Source of the DNA: Tetrapyrgos nigripes
Taxonomy: Eukaryota > Basidiomycota > Agaricomycetes > Agaricales > Campanellaceae
Reading direction: 5' to 3'
Assembly (NCBI GenBank): GCA_013368315.1
Contig: JAACJM010000175.1
Span: forward strand, 1 to 64,000
DNA: 64,000 nucleotides
Shown here: positions 46,300 to 58,601 of the stretch, piece by piece
Layout of the letters: every line of letters starts with the position of its first letter
Numbering within the stretch: the stretch's first letter is position 1
Notes under the pieces: generated by a model
What the model was told of the DNA's origin: nothing
The model's database searches: none
The model's input: the letters and a program-made list of their open reading frames with translations, nothing else
Made by a program: the position numbers and the translations under genes

Positions 46300-47646
46300 A
46301 CCAAGATTGCACAAAATAGACCTCGCGACAGTAGAGGCCGTTTCATAGCATCAATCACAGTTCCTACAGCATCATCCACACTCACCACTGAATCCTCGTT
46401 AACAGAATCATCAGTAGACAATTCCACACACAACACAGACCACTTTACGCCACCTACCTCGCCACCTATCCTTCCAGAGCCAGATGAGTCCTGGATAAAT
46501 TACATCCAACGCTATAGATCGGAACTTCTGCGTCCTTCAGCACTGCATTCACGAATCCCCTCTCGCCCACCGACTCCAGAGCCACAACAGAAAACAAAAC
46601 CAAATACACGCGCCATGACAACGTCAATCCCGAAGTTCATGGGAGGGACAAATGAGAAACTAAATCCTCTGGACTTCCTACGAGATGCAGAAGTCTATAT
46701 GATTGGAGCCAACATCACAGAGGAGAGAATGGGAAAGAAGATGCACCTGTTCTTCAAGGCAGGCACCCGAGTGGACACTTGGTACAAAGATCTAGAGGAG
46801 GAGAAAAAGGCCAATTGGGACACCTTCTCAGCGGAGTTTTTGAAAGAATTCCTGGCACCAGTAGCAGCCAAACCCACATCGTCAGACCGTAGAAAAAAAC
46901 TGTTGGCAATGCGATTAACATTGGCAGAGCTGGGAACGAAAGATGATGATACAAAGGAATGGACTCACCAATGCTTTGTGCACCGCCTACTAGACATCGC
47001 CAAAGCCGCTGAGATAGCGGATTCAGCGTCTGACATCGTGTCAGTCCACGAGAACCTACCAAAGATCTTCAAGAGGAAGGTATCAGTGGGGGCGAAGAAT
47101 TGGAAGGAGTTTACGGATGAAATCAGAGATGTAGACGTAGAAAAGATCAAGGAAGCGAAAGAGGACAAGGAGAGATTGCTGAAAATGGAGGAGCAAGCCG
47201 CACGCATACCAACCACACCAGAAACACCTAGCAAACCATTAGCTCGTGCTTTCACTAATGCACAAATATCCACACCCCCACCACAGCTACCATTCGCCAA
47301 GAAAACGCCACCCGCAAGTCGCTTGAACGAAGCACAAAAAGCCATGTTACGTGCCAACAACAACGCATACGTCCAACACCCCAATAACCCACAGGGCATT
47401 GCAGACTGGAAAAGCGACGTCAAGCAGTTCCACACGAAATACGGCGTCAACGTCATCTTTAACGAAACAATGTCTTACCCTTACGCACCAGGAACACTTC
47501 CGCCAGGATCGGGAGAGTGCTTCAAATGCGGGAAGAATTGGCATGGGAAAGACATGCCATGCACGTCGACAAGCACAATCACAAGAACAGAAGGGAATTG
47601 GAGAGCATTTGTGCAGAGAGAGTTAGGCCGGTCCAATGCAGTGTGA
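46300..47646 (+). pseudogene. Gag of the plus-strand Ty3 element
   Basis: The frame is open from 46300, just inside the right end of the nested element, through ATG 46615 to TGA 47644-47646, so the original N-terminus was lost to the insertion. Gag body: KFMGGTNEKLNPLDFLRDAE, a typical retrotransposon gag start, then helix-rich capsid sequence. A zinc knuckle CFKCGKNWHGKDMPC (C-x2-C-x4-H-x4-C) sits near the end and would bind the element's RNA. Otherwise intact. Confidence 0.8.
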
Positions 47647-47738
47647 GTCAACCTGGTTGAGGATGGGGATTTTGAAGGAATCTTTGAAGGGTTCAGATCG
47701 GGAAATGGGGAGGGGTCAACGGACTAGACGGCAACCGT

Positions 47739-50700
47739 ATGACCTGCGACACGAACAATTTCTTGGACATTAATCACGAATGTATTCATGCAAATGACAT
47801 TGTTGATATACATACTGTTGAAAGCGTTCTAAGCTGTGTGAGCAAACCGTTCAACACATCAGTTGAGCTAGTCGATGACAACAACAGGGTGGCATGGGTT
47901 AAGGCATTGGTAGACGATGGAGCCATGGTTGCTTTTATGGATGCCGAGGTGTACAAGGACCTACAACAGCAAATAGGAGGATGGGGAGAGTCAACAAAAA
48001 CAATGCGAATGGCGAACGGACATCCGGTCTGATCAATAGCAAGTTGGAACAGAAGAGTACAAGTGGATATAGAGGGATCCTTTGAGGTCTTTGACAGCAA
48101 AGGAAACTGGGGCATATTATTCGGAAAGCCGTTACTGCAACGATTCAAAGCTATCCATGAGTACGAAACCGACATGATCAAAGTCAAAGTAGGAACTGAC
48201 TCAAGAACACTATTCAATGACAGGCTGGGAAAAGACGTGCGCAGAAACAGGGGAATGGTAGCAATGCTGGAAGAGGTAGAAGACGAGGACGTGGTCAAGG
48301 AATGTGAAAGGGAAACCTTAAAAGGAGACCCCAGATACACACCCATACTAGAGGAAGTAACAGCATTGCAAAATAAAGGGGAATCTGAACCCAATATAAA
48401 GCCAGTTGGCACAGCGTGTACAGAGAACGGGGTATCTGTAGATACAGATATCCTGAGGAATAGGGAAGTTCCTCAATTACATGATAGTAATGAAGAGGAG
48501 ATACCCACTCACCAAGCCCCACAGAACGAAAAAAGATCCACACCATACTCATTTGTTTTTGAAACACCCAAGGAATGCAACTGGCGGAAGAGACAAGAAT
48601 TAGCAGAGAAGTTGAGAAAAGCGAGAGACAGTGCAAACACAGGGGACGCAGTAGAGGAGTAGGAAGAACGAAATACCGGTTAGGAAAAGAAGGACGCACA
48701 ATAGAAGGAATGAGGCAGAAGCTCCGTGAGCTAAAACGATTGAATAAGCATTCAAACTCACCAGGGGGAAGTAACGCACCCCCCTTCAGGGGAGTTCCCA
48801 CTGCTGCTAGCCTGATGCACAAAAATAAAACTAACACCAACACCCCTATAGACGACTTTGTCTGTCTGGTTGAACCAGAAGAAACCATGGAACACCCATA
48901 TGGAGCCAACATCATACCAGATGCTCTGGACATTGACATGTCAAATGGGAATGTATTCACCCAGAACGAAGGCAACATGGGAGCCTTCAAACCAGAACGG
49001 ATACAGGAAATCCTAAAGTTAGTAAAAATAGGGGACGAACTGTCAGCAGACAAGAGGGCGCAAGTGGAAAAACTATTGGCGGAATACGCCGACTGTTTTG
49101 CACTATTGGTCAGCGAAGTATGAGCAGTCAAAGGTGCAGTACACACCTTGAAGATACCCAAAGGTGTCTGAATGGGGACCAAGGTACGCCAAAAATGCCT
49201 AACCCCCCCTCAGAAAGAATATCTCCATGGAAAACTCGATGAACTCCTAGCAGCAGGAATTATCAAACAATGCTGGCAAAGAAAGCACACGAGAGAGGAG
49301 GATTGACGTTAGAGGAGTTACAACACCACATCAACGATCAATGCATTGCCGCTGGCCTGCCGTCCCACTTTTCCAATTTACCCCCATGACCAGAAGAAAA
49401 CAAAACCCCACTACCCTCCAGCGACACTGTTAAACCCCACAAATGGAGAATCTGCCAAAACTTTGCCGAAGTCAACAAATACACCGAAATTGCCCCAATG
49501 CCACAAGGAGACCTGCACACTAAACAACAGGCACTCAGTGGACACAAATATGTATCCTTTTTCGACTTTGCCTCTGGATTCTATGCAGTAGAAGTGGCCC
49601 CAGAATCCCAACCATACACAGTGTTCTACGTAGAAGGCCGAGGTTACTTTTGGTATTTGAGAATGCTGTTCGGTCTCACCGGAGCCCTGTCTACATTCGC
49701 ACAACTCACAGTGGAGAATCTAGAAGAGCTGTTGAGGGACAGAACCATAGAACTCTTTGTAGATGACGGAGGAACTGCAGCGAACGACTTCCAAGAGATG
49801 ATGGAGAAGTTGAAACGTATCTTCGAACAAGTGCGGAGCAGGAACCTATCCCTCTCAGCTGCCAAATCAGAATTCTTTGTATCTGAGGGCATCTTTGCTG
49901 GAGCCAAGGTTAGCGCAGATGGAGTCACAACAGACCCAGCAAAACTCACTGCAATTGTTGATTGGCTGGTACCAGATGATGCCCTACACCTGTCCTCATT
50001 CCTCGGATTAACAGGGCATTTTCGAGATCTGGTCAAGGACTATGCGAGGAAGGAAGGACCATTGCGAGAGCTGCTGAAAGAGGTGCAAATACCAAAGGGT
50101 TGTGGTAAAAGTGCATGGAGGAATGCCATGGCGGACAAATTGAAGGATTGTTGGGGAGAGAAGCAGGCGAAAGCATTTGTAGACCTGAAGGCAGCCCTAA
50201 CATCAGAGCCAGTATTAAAAGCACCCCAATGGGACGAATCAAACTTCATTGTTACATCAGATGGATGTAAAGAAGGTTTCGCAGCAGTATTATCGCAGCG
50301 AATGAAAATCACGAAGAAGAACGGTACAACAGTGGAAAAAACGATTCCCCATTGCATTCGCCTCCAAACACACTTCCACCTCAGAGCGCCACTACAAACC
50401 CTTCCTACTCGAATTCGCTGCATTAAAATTCAGCCTCGACAAATTCTCCGACGTTATTTGGGGCTTCCCAGTAGAGATCGAGACCGACTGTCAGGCATTG
50501 CGAGACGTACTTAGCAACAAAGATCTCAATGCAGCCCACACGAGATGGCAAGATGGCATCATGTCGTACTGCATAGTGGACGTGTGACACATACCGGGAA
50601 GACTAAATGTCATGGCGGATGGACTAAGCTGAAAATGGGAAGGCAAAGAAAGGGAAGAGGGAGATGGCAGTGAATGGACAGTGTCGGAAGATTGGGAGAT

Positions 50701-52126
50701 CAGTAGGGGGTTGGTTAACGATGTATACCAAGTGCAAGAAGAGCCGGGCAAATACGCAGACTTAAAGGAGCAGTTTAAAGAGGAGAAAATGTTTCTGGAA
50801 GTCATTGAGGCATTAGAAGGATTACAAACATCATCAGATTCCTATAAACGGCGTCGAAGAGCTAAACACCGAGCTCAAGGTTATATGATCGATGAAGAAA
50901 ACAGAAAACTCTGGCGTGTAGGAGACGCTAAGAATTTCCGAGCAAGGGGCAAGTTAGAGTGTATAATGAAGCAGTAGTATTGGCGAGGGAAGCTCACGAA
51001 AAGGGAGGGCATTTTGGATGAAACTTAGTAAAGGTTGCGCTAATGGATCGCGTGTGGTGTCCGGGGCTAGACAAGGCAGGCAATAATGGAAGGTATTCAG
51101 GGATGTGGATGTTGCGCCAACTTCGGAGCATCACACCTCAACTCATTATTAGAACCAATCACTCGCTGACACCCATTCGAGCTGTTGGCTGGGGATTACC
51201 TGTCAATGTCAAAAGGAAAATGTGGTTACAATCAACTGGGAGTATATATTGATGCATATTCTCACCACGTCTGGGTATTCAAATTCAAGAAAAAGGGCTC
51301 CGCAAAAACCACATTGGAAAGCCTATGCGAACTATGCCACCTGTATACCCAACCCGAAACCTTTATGACAGACAACGGATCCCATTTCAAGAATCACGAG
51401 GTTGCTGATTTCTGCGCGCAACATGATATCAACCATAGATTCACACCTGCATACTCAGCATGGGTCAATGGCCTTGTGGAGGGAACCAACAAACTGCTAT
51501 TACACGTACTAAAATGACTAGTAGCACCAGACCTCAGCGTCAACTCCGAACAATTCCAGAACATGTCTTGGGCGTCACTTCCTGAAAGTTTGCTGGAATT
51601 TCTCGACGATGCAGTAAACACACTCAACAACAGAACCATCACATCACTCCAATACTCCCCCAAAGAGCTACTCTTAGGAATAGCAATCAACACGCCAAAA
51701 ACCCCTTTCAAAACCGCAACAACGGAAGTAACCCAAGAAAACGTCAGTATCCAAACTGCATATGTCAAACAACAGAGGATAGACAGGTACAAGAATACAG
51801 TCAGGCACGCACTCAAAAGGAAAGCCACATTTGACAGGGCAGTCCTAAAACAAACGAAAAGGGAAGTGGTGTTCAAAGTAGGGGATTTGGTACAGGTGAA
51901 AAGAGGTGACCTGTTCAACACTTTCAAAACAGAATGAAAGCTAGCACCCATGTGGTCAGTACCCCACCAAGTAACAGGGCGAAACGTAAATTCATACAAA
52001 CTGGAAACGCTAAACAGAATCCAACTGGAAGGCGAAATCCATGCTAGAAGGCTGAGACTATTCGCTGAGAAAGTTGACGAAGAAGAGGATTCAGAGTGGG
52101 TAGACGTTGAAGAAGAACAGGATTAG
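47739..52126 (+). pseudogene. Pol (protease, RT, RNase H, integrase) of the plus-strand Ty3 element, many stops
   Basis: Protease: ALVDDGAMVAF with its catalytic Asp. RT: FFDFASGFYAVEV (motif A) and ELFVDDGGTA (motif C). RNase H: FIVTSDGCKEGFAAVLS. Integrase: Asp in IDAYSHHVW, Asp in MTDNGSHF, Glu in GLVEGTNK. Stops interrupt it at 48030, 49121, 49169, 50585, 50630, 51019, 51515 and 51935; all are TGA, and most stand where relatives have Arg (for example before HIPGRLN and in HVLK-stop-LVAPDL). Frameshifts also occur near 49290 and 50350. Pol ends with TAG at 52124-52126. Not functional. Confidence 0.85.
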
Positions 52127-52179
52127 TGATATTCAACAGTAAGCAACGAGGACATCGCTATTTTTTAAATGGGGGCACA

Positions 52180-52311
52180 TGGAGTAGGGGTACCCGGTAG
52201 CCCTAGAGTCTATTTGTAGTTGTTTAGCGGCAGCTTTAGGCACATCACGACCTGTATTGGTAGTCACAATACAACATCGAGCATCCCATTCGACTAGCAC
52301 AGGCCACTACA
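52180..52311 (+). repeat. 3' LTR of the plus-strand Ty3 element
   Basis: 132 bp, same as the left LTR except for about three substitutions (GTATTGG for GTATCGG, TAGCACAGG for TAGCGCAGG, ACTACA for ACTCCA). Two of these are C/T or G/A changes at CpG. Confidence 0.88.
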
Positions 52312-53148
52312 ACATAAAACCTCCATCCATTGAACCGAGATTACTTACTTTCATTCAATCCAAAGCTAGCTGGATCCACTTTGAGATCCACAGAGGCCTC
52401 ACTCGCAAAAGGACATATCTGCTGGGGCCAAACCCTTCAAAGTCTTGTTTTCTCCAAGTCCGACCATGATGTGACGTTGAAAGGAAGCTCTTTTCCAGGA
52501 TGAGCAGCGAGACACGACGGCCCCGATGCAGATTCAGCGTGCTCAAAGTACAAGGTTCTGACCCCACAGGCCCTCTCTCTATGAGAGTTGGGGACACAAA
52601 GACAATGACATGTTTATAGCACATTGTGTACTTCGATGATATCTCTGTAAGCTCTCTGTCAACTTTAACTCGTGTAGGGTGCCAGAATCAATTCACTGTC
52701 ATAGAATGATGTTACAGCTTTTATTGAGGGTCGCATTCTGCTTTAGCATTTAGTCATCTCAGCCTCTTCAGAATTCAATCATTTTTCAACCAACCGTCGC
52801 CGCACATAGCTTACACACATCCTAATTGTTCTTGACTATGACAGCCACAAATTAGATTCCGTTCAGCAAGGAGACACTGGCGTCTCTTTTAGAATATAGC
52901 ACCTTAAATAGCACTTTGCCACTCCTATGATATTGATCAGAAACAAGATGCGTGCCACCTTTAGTCTAATCAAGTCCTCCCTCCATCCCTGACTTTCTTG
53001 ATATGTCATTTCCAAGTATCTGATGAGCTGAAAATGACTCTTGAGCTTGTTATTTCATGTAAAGCAGTAGCACCTTTCCACAATAATCTCTATGTAATGT
53101 TTATGAGGAGTGAAAAAATAATGCCCGTCAGATTTGTACATGCCGGCG
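52312..53148. other. Intergenic, nothing recognised
   Basis: Mixed-composition DNA without coding signals on either strand. Confidence 0.4.
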
Positions 53149-53156
53149 GGGGCTTT

Positions 53157-53537
53157 CAGTGTTGTGGTTAAGGCCTTAATTAAGACCACTCAGACAAGTT
53201 AGGGCTCAAATAGTTAATAATGGTTCTTAATTAAGTGCAAGTTAAGGGTAAGTTAAGGGTGGACTAACAAAAAATTGTCTACACTTCTTCACTATCAAAG
53301 CTTTCTCCTGGTACTCCAAAGCTATGTGATCTTCCATCCTCTCATCTGACCATGTGTGCACCTGTAATAAGACATATGGTATTATTTTGAAGCCCAGACT
53401 CCCCAAATGCAGGGTCACAGTCAAATAACTAAGTCTTAATTAAGCCTTAAGGTGAAAATCTGATGATTTTAGGGCTTAAATTGTTAATTATTTAAGGCCT
53501 TAAGTTAATTAAGGCTTAAGGCTTAACCACAACACTG
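53157..53537. mobile_element. hAT-type MITE (381 bp)
   Basis: 16-bp perfect terminal inverted repeats CAGTGTTGTGGTTAAG / CTTAACCACAACACTG with an 8-bp target duplication GGGGCTTT at 53149-53156 and 53538-53545. The interior is rich in CTTAATTAAG words and has no frame. Start CAGTG and an 8-bp duplication fit the hAT superfamily. Confidence 0.9.
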
Positions 53538-53819
53538 GGGGCTTTGCTGGCCCACTTAGGGCAAGTAGAATTGCTTCATCTGTACTATGGAACCTTCTGT
53601 CACAGCAATCCTAGTACGGGACTGCATCAACCAGCACATCCCAGTCTGCCAGAACCTGTCCGGCTCGTCCCATTGAGCATATTAATCCATTCGGTACTTA
53701 TCAGCGCAAACCCAAGACGAATGAATAAGCCTGCACGTGCTCATAAAGGTGTCTTGTCACGCGTGACACAACGCGATTTTTCCGGAATCCGTACCACTCC
53801 GGGAGCTGTCGTTGGTCAA

Positions 53820-56800
53820 TATCACCCGCGCTCTGTTGTTATTCAACTCGAGAGAGAGTATTCAACTATCCGTCTTTGGCACTCTGTGTGCGCATAGTAT
53901 TCGTTATATTGCATGACAATGCTACTGCTCCCCCGACAGCTATTCTCAACATCTTAGCTCTGAGTCGAAGTGTCAGGGCACTCCGGCTCTCGAGACTGGT
54001 GAGCCTCTTCATGACTGCTATGCTAATATGATTCTGATAAACAGTCTATTAGTTTCCAGCCCCACAGCCGTCATCAACAGTCTTCCCTACATCTCCGGCC
54101 TCGAGTACTACAACAGCTGGGATGTTTATCGAGAGGGGCCTGTCCTGAGCTACTCACGATGTGTGGGTCCACATATCTACTGGCTTTCGTCGTTGCCCTG
54201 GATGCGGCGCTTGTAGGTCGTACGATGGGCATCGTGCTAACATGGATGCAAAAGGATTGGGTGGTGATCTCGGAGATAAGGAGATGAAGATTTTGCCTGT
54301 GTGTAAAAATTTTCCAGACAACGGTAAATTGAGAGTAAAGATCGAGTAAAGATTTGGGAAAGTTTAACTCATTTGACATTTTTTTCACTTCACGAATAGT
54401 ATGTCCGCTACGAAAGAGGCCGTGATTAATCGACAGCCTAGCGTTTGCCGGACGTGGAATCACCGTGAATAGGAGAGGCAATGCGTGCGAAATTGATGCC
54501 GCACTATGTCACATGGCGGCAGTGCTCTGGCGACGCTCTCTTTCCGCTACCACTCCTTGAGTCTTTCGACCTCTCAGAACTCAGGCCATGGAGAACACAC
54601 CGGGGGAGAGTCGCAAAATACGAAGGACTCCGAATGCTTGCGATGAATGTCGACGCAGAAAAGGTTCGATTGACTTCACTCTCGTTCAGAATACTTACAT
54701 CACTCACAATCGGTACAGTACGATGTGAGTATCAAACAAGTTCGATCAGCATCTTTAGGAACGTGGGTCTTAACCTTTTGTCAGGCGATAGTGCGAGTAT
54801 GCCAGGTGGTGTATGCTCCAATTGTATCGGTTTGAAATTTACGTGCACTCATTTGGTCGAAAAAAAGGTAGGCTTATTTGAGGTTTCTTCCTCACTGGGA
54901 ATGTATGATTAACACGCGTTGCATATGTAGAAACGGGGACCGAAGACAAAGTGGATCCTCTCTCTATTCCTTTGTCATTTCGTGGCTCATGCACGTAATT
55001 CTACTTAGGACTCGGGCAAATTTCACAGCAGTCAAAGCCATTATTTCGTCTATTCTTTCCGATGACCCAAACACCTTCATCATCCCGGAGCAGGAAGACT
55101 CTGTTCGCGAAATCCTGGTAGAAATCGCGTCGTATGTGCGCCATCTGCAGAAAGAACTCGTCCGTGCACGTCGGCAAACGGGCTTGATCCAACACCAATC
55201 CTCTCCCATGGTCGAGGGCGATTCTCCGTCTACTGAAAACGACGATTCAGATTATAGCGAAGGGGACCTCTTGAGTCAAGAAATGGCCAAAATGCGTCTC
55301 AGCCGGATAGAGAATCGCCATTTCGGCAGGTCAAGCAACGCATTTTTGGTCGCTAGTGCTCTCGAATTCTTAAAGCAAGGCCCTGCTTTCGACAAAAGGT
55401 CCGAGTATTGGGTGTTATCGCCGGTGAGCCTGATATCACTTCTGTATGACTTAATCGGTTGGACGCTGATTGTTGGAATCAAGTATGAAAGAACACGCAT
55501 CGAGGAAGAGCCTATGCTCCAATTTCCAGATGATGACCATCTACAAAGGCTTTTGGAAGCATACTTTGCCTTTCATCATCCTTATCAGCCACTTTTACAT
55601 CGAGCAAGCTTTGAACGGTCGGTTGCCGAAGGACTTCAACTTCGGGATCACCAATTTGGGGCGTTACTATTAGCTGTATGCTCTGTGGCCTCAAAGTATT
55701 CAGAAGATCCCAGAAATCTACCAAAAGAATCTTCTGCAGTTCTGGCTTTAGGGTGGAGATGGTTCCAACAGCTGAAGCTGACAAGACTCATATTTGCAGA
55801 GCCTGTGTCGTTATACGAGCTACAGACGTATTGTGTACGTATCATGTCTTCCATTGAACATGTCACTAACAAGAACCACTCTATTAAAGCTACAAATACA
55901 TTTCCTGCAAACTAGCTATCAGAGCGAAGCTGCTTGGGTATTAGCAGGGTTATGTATCCGCTTTGCTCACGAACGTGGTCTTCACAGACGTCGAGATCCA
56001 TCAGAAAAGCCTACACTGGAAAGAGAACTCTGGAAACGTGCATTCTGGTTCTTGGTGTGCGTCGACACAATACTGGGTGCCTCTCTAGGTCGACCAAGCG
56101 CTACTTCCAAGGACGAGTGAGTCGTGGCTGAATTAGCAGATAAGAGAACTAACGATCATCCTCTTGACTAGCTACGACCTGGAACCTCTCATTGAATTTG
56201 ACGACAGTGCATGGGACAGTCCCTTTATCGATGTATCCGCACTGGCACCTTCCAAAACGTCGATTTCAGCGTATTGTAACTGTCTTGTTCAGCTAATAGA
56301 GATTCTAAGCTTCACCCAGCGTACATTAGTAATTATCCGTTTGATTTTCGTTTCCTGAGATAAGTTTATGGTTTACATTCGCTGCAGTACTCGATTCGTA
56401 AGTCGGAGCTGGTTGAAACAACGAGAATCTCCGATACACAATGGACCGAGAACACAGCCAGACAGATCGAATCGGCTCTCAATAATTGGGAGGATACGTT
56501 ATCGAGTCATCGTTCGCCCTTCCTTATCTCTTTCATGATATCATGAACTTAACGTCCTCTGCTAGTCAAATGGGATCCTCATCACCCAAACAATATTCAC
56601 TTTGTCCAATCCGCTACTCTTCACGCTGTATATTATTGGGTACAGATGCATGGGCATAGATCCTTTATCCCAGTGCTAAAGCGAGGGGGACCAGTGTCAA
56701 TAAAGTTCTCTTCAGTGGCGATATGCATGAATGCTGGTCGTTCCTGTGTAAACATTGCTCACGTCTTCTTCAAGAGGCATCGTTACGTTACGCTTCCACT

Positions 56801-58196
56801 TCCAGTTGAGTGTACCACTGTTAAAGATGTTGAAGTTGTTCTGACCGTCATATATCCATGCGGTCAGTTCTGTTCAATGCCTCCGTCATCATCTTGATAT
56901 GTCTGTCCAGGACTAAAGAGTTGCAATTGCAGCTTAACCGGCAGAAGGAGATGTTGAATGTCTACAAGTGTCTTGAAATCCTACGGGAATGGGAGAAAAG
57001 GTGTGTAACTTTATTTGCATAGATTCTTATTGTCTCCGAGCTCCAAGCGGAAATTTTTCAGACTCAAAACCGCAGGACGTTTCAGGTATCTATCCATTCA
57101 TTTCACTCACTCTCTGTGCGAGATTTTTTACCTTGTTGTGCACTTACTAGCGACATTATTCAAGCAATCGTATCTAGCGGAGGCCTGCAGCCTCCGTACC
57201 AAGAAGACCCCCAGGAAACTTTGAAACGAAGCCGAGAGACTGAGCCGGAGGCATTCTTCGACATTGACGCTTCTGGACAAAATCCAAATCCCCAATTATC
57301 TCTATCTGCCTTGGATTGGACAACGGCGATGAATGATATAGGTGACGAAATCGGCAGTGCTGATCAGGGCCCGAGTCATGTCTATGCTCAAGGTAACATT
57401 CCTGACGTCCTTCGCCCCGTACACGGATTACAGTCTGTTTCGTATGATCGACCGAGTAGGTTTCATATTTCTTTACTCAATGCTTAGTGCTCTTTCGTTC
57501 TGACTGATTTTGCTGTAGATCCAATGCAACCGAATCCATCCTTCGGCTCATTGATACCATACAGTCCTCTTCCGGCTAGTGTAGACTCGACAAGGTAAGC
57601 TGGGATCCTTTCGTCTTGACAGTGATAGATGTGCATTCTGAGACTGTCCACGATTCCTCCATTAATTAGAAACGAAGTTTATCAGGAAGACTGGGATGCG
57701 TTTATGGCTAATGTTGACCGGTTCCTTGGATATGGGAATTTTACTTTCTAAGGACGATCATCGAGTCGTGTCGGTTTTCTTCTTTCTTTCTTTCTGGCTT
57801 TGCTTTCTCTTGCGATTGAACGATTGTTGAGATAAATAGGACATTCTTAATAGCTGTTTCACCGTTAAATTGACCCCCATAAGATATCCTCCTAACCATG
57901 TTGGCGTTTCATCAAGCCTCATCAGTCGAGCTCTTAGTACCGGATATTGAGTGTCTCACTTTATCTCCACATATCTGGGTCATCGACAGCAGTTTCGTGC
58001 GACCTTGGTTGGATGGGTTTGGAACCTGTTTATAGCAAATGACGCCAGTGGAGAAGACTTTCTTGTTCAATGGACTAGATTTATGGACAGCATCATGTCT
58101 GAATTGCAGAGCGCTTTCGACTTTCCAGTGAGTCATCCAGTATGCTTTGCCTGTCAGTCCTTATTTAACCTTTCTTTAGGGTGGTCGGTCATATTT
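53820..58196 (+). repeat. Segmental duplication, copy 2 (contains transcription factor copy 2)
   Basis: Counterpart of 34845-40529 without the 1.27-kb extra stretch. The first 0.55 kb (53820-54371) is conserved in both copies but shows no gene I can name; it holds a splice-like pattern and words such as NATAPPTAILNI and NSLPYISGLEYYNSWDV. Confidence 0.9.
54588..57751 (+). CDS. Zn2Cys6 fungal-specific transcription factor, copy 2, apparently intact
   Basis: Nuclear DNA-binding regulator; target unknown. Exons: 54588-54663, 54719-54724, 54785-54867, 54931-54950, 55009-55834, 55890-56116, 56172-56328, 56388-56511, 56566-56862, 56919-57000, 57062-57085, 57151-57455, 57519-57594, 57670-57751; the sum is 2385 bp, 794 residues. 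The Zn2Cys6 finger CDECRRRK-VRCD...GGVCSNC...FTC depends on a 6-nt second exon that supplies the third Cys. A basic KKKRGPKTK linker follows, then an acidic Ser/Asp stretch and the middle homology domain (FPDDDHLQ, AYFAFHHPYQPLLH, HERGLHRRRD, FWFLVCVDT). A further in-frame 60-bp intron at 55424-55483 (GTGAGC donor) is possible and would give 774 residues. The gene ends YQEDWDAFMANVDRFLGYG + NFTF-stop. Confidence 0.85.
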
Positions 58197-58219
58197 CCAT
58201 ATGTCATCCAACTGGGCAT

Positions 58220-58590
58220 TGTAAGGGCGACTCCTGGCAGGTGAGGCACTCACTCAACAACTGCAGGAGGAGATCCAAAGATATATAAATCAGAACTAGA
58301 AAATACAAGGCTGACATACTATGCACCTGCAGGAGGAGATCCAAAGAGAAAAACTCAAGGATACTCACCTGCAGGGAAGGGGTATATATACTTGTATGAA
58401 GGCCTGGGAAAAGATCTGCAAAATTGTACAGTTGAAATGAAGTAATAGAAAGGTGGAATGATGAAAGATCAAAATGATGAATGATGAAACTGGGGTAAAC
58501 AAGTCAATGAAAGTCAATGAAGTCCAGATAAGATGAGAACAAACAAGTCCTAAAGGAGAAGGGAAGGAAAAAGGAAACTGTCCCCTTACA
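58220..58590 (-). repeat. 3' LTR of the minus-strand Ty3 element
   Basis: 371 bp, TGTAAGGGG... to ...CCCTTACA on the minus strand. It contains a repeated CTGCAGGAGGAGATCCAAAG (58260-58345). GTATATATAC (58380-58389) may be its TATA box. Confidence 0.85.
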
Positions 58591-58601
58591 TCACCCCCCT
58601 A

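Larger units (their letters stand above)
40718..52311 (+). mobile_element. Ty3-type LTR retrotransposon, decayed and split by another element
   Basis: LTRs of 132 bp at 40718-40849 and 52180-52311 (TGGAGTAGGGGTACC... to ACTCCA/ACTACA) differ at about three sites. A primer-binding site follows the left LTR and a polypurine-type GGGGGCACA precedes the right one. Gag with a zinc knuckle, protease, reverse transcriptase and integrase lie between in Ty3 order, but the first kilobases are replaced by an inverted-repeat element (40944-46281). Internal stops leave no complete pol frame. No clear target duplication was seen. Confidence 0.85.
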
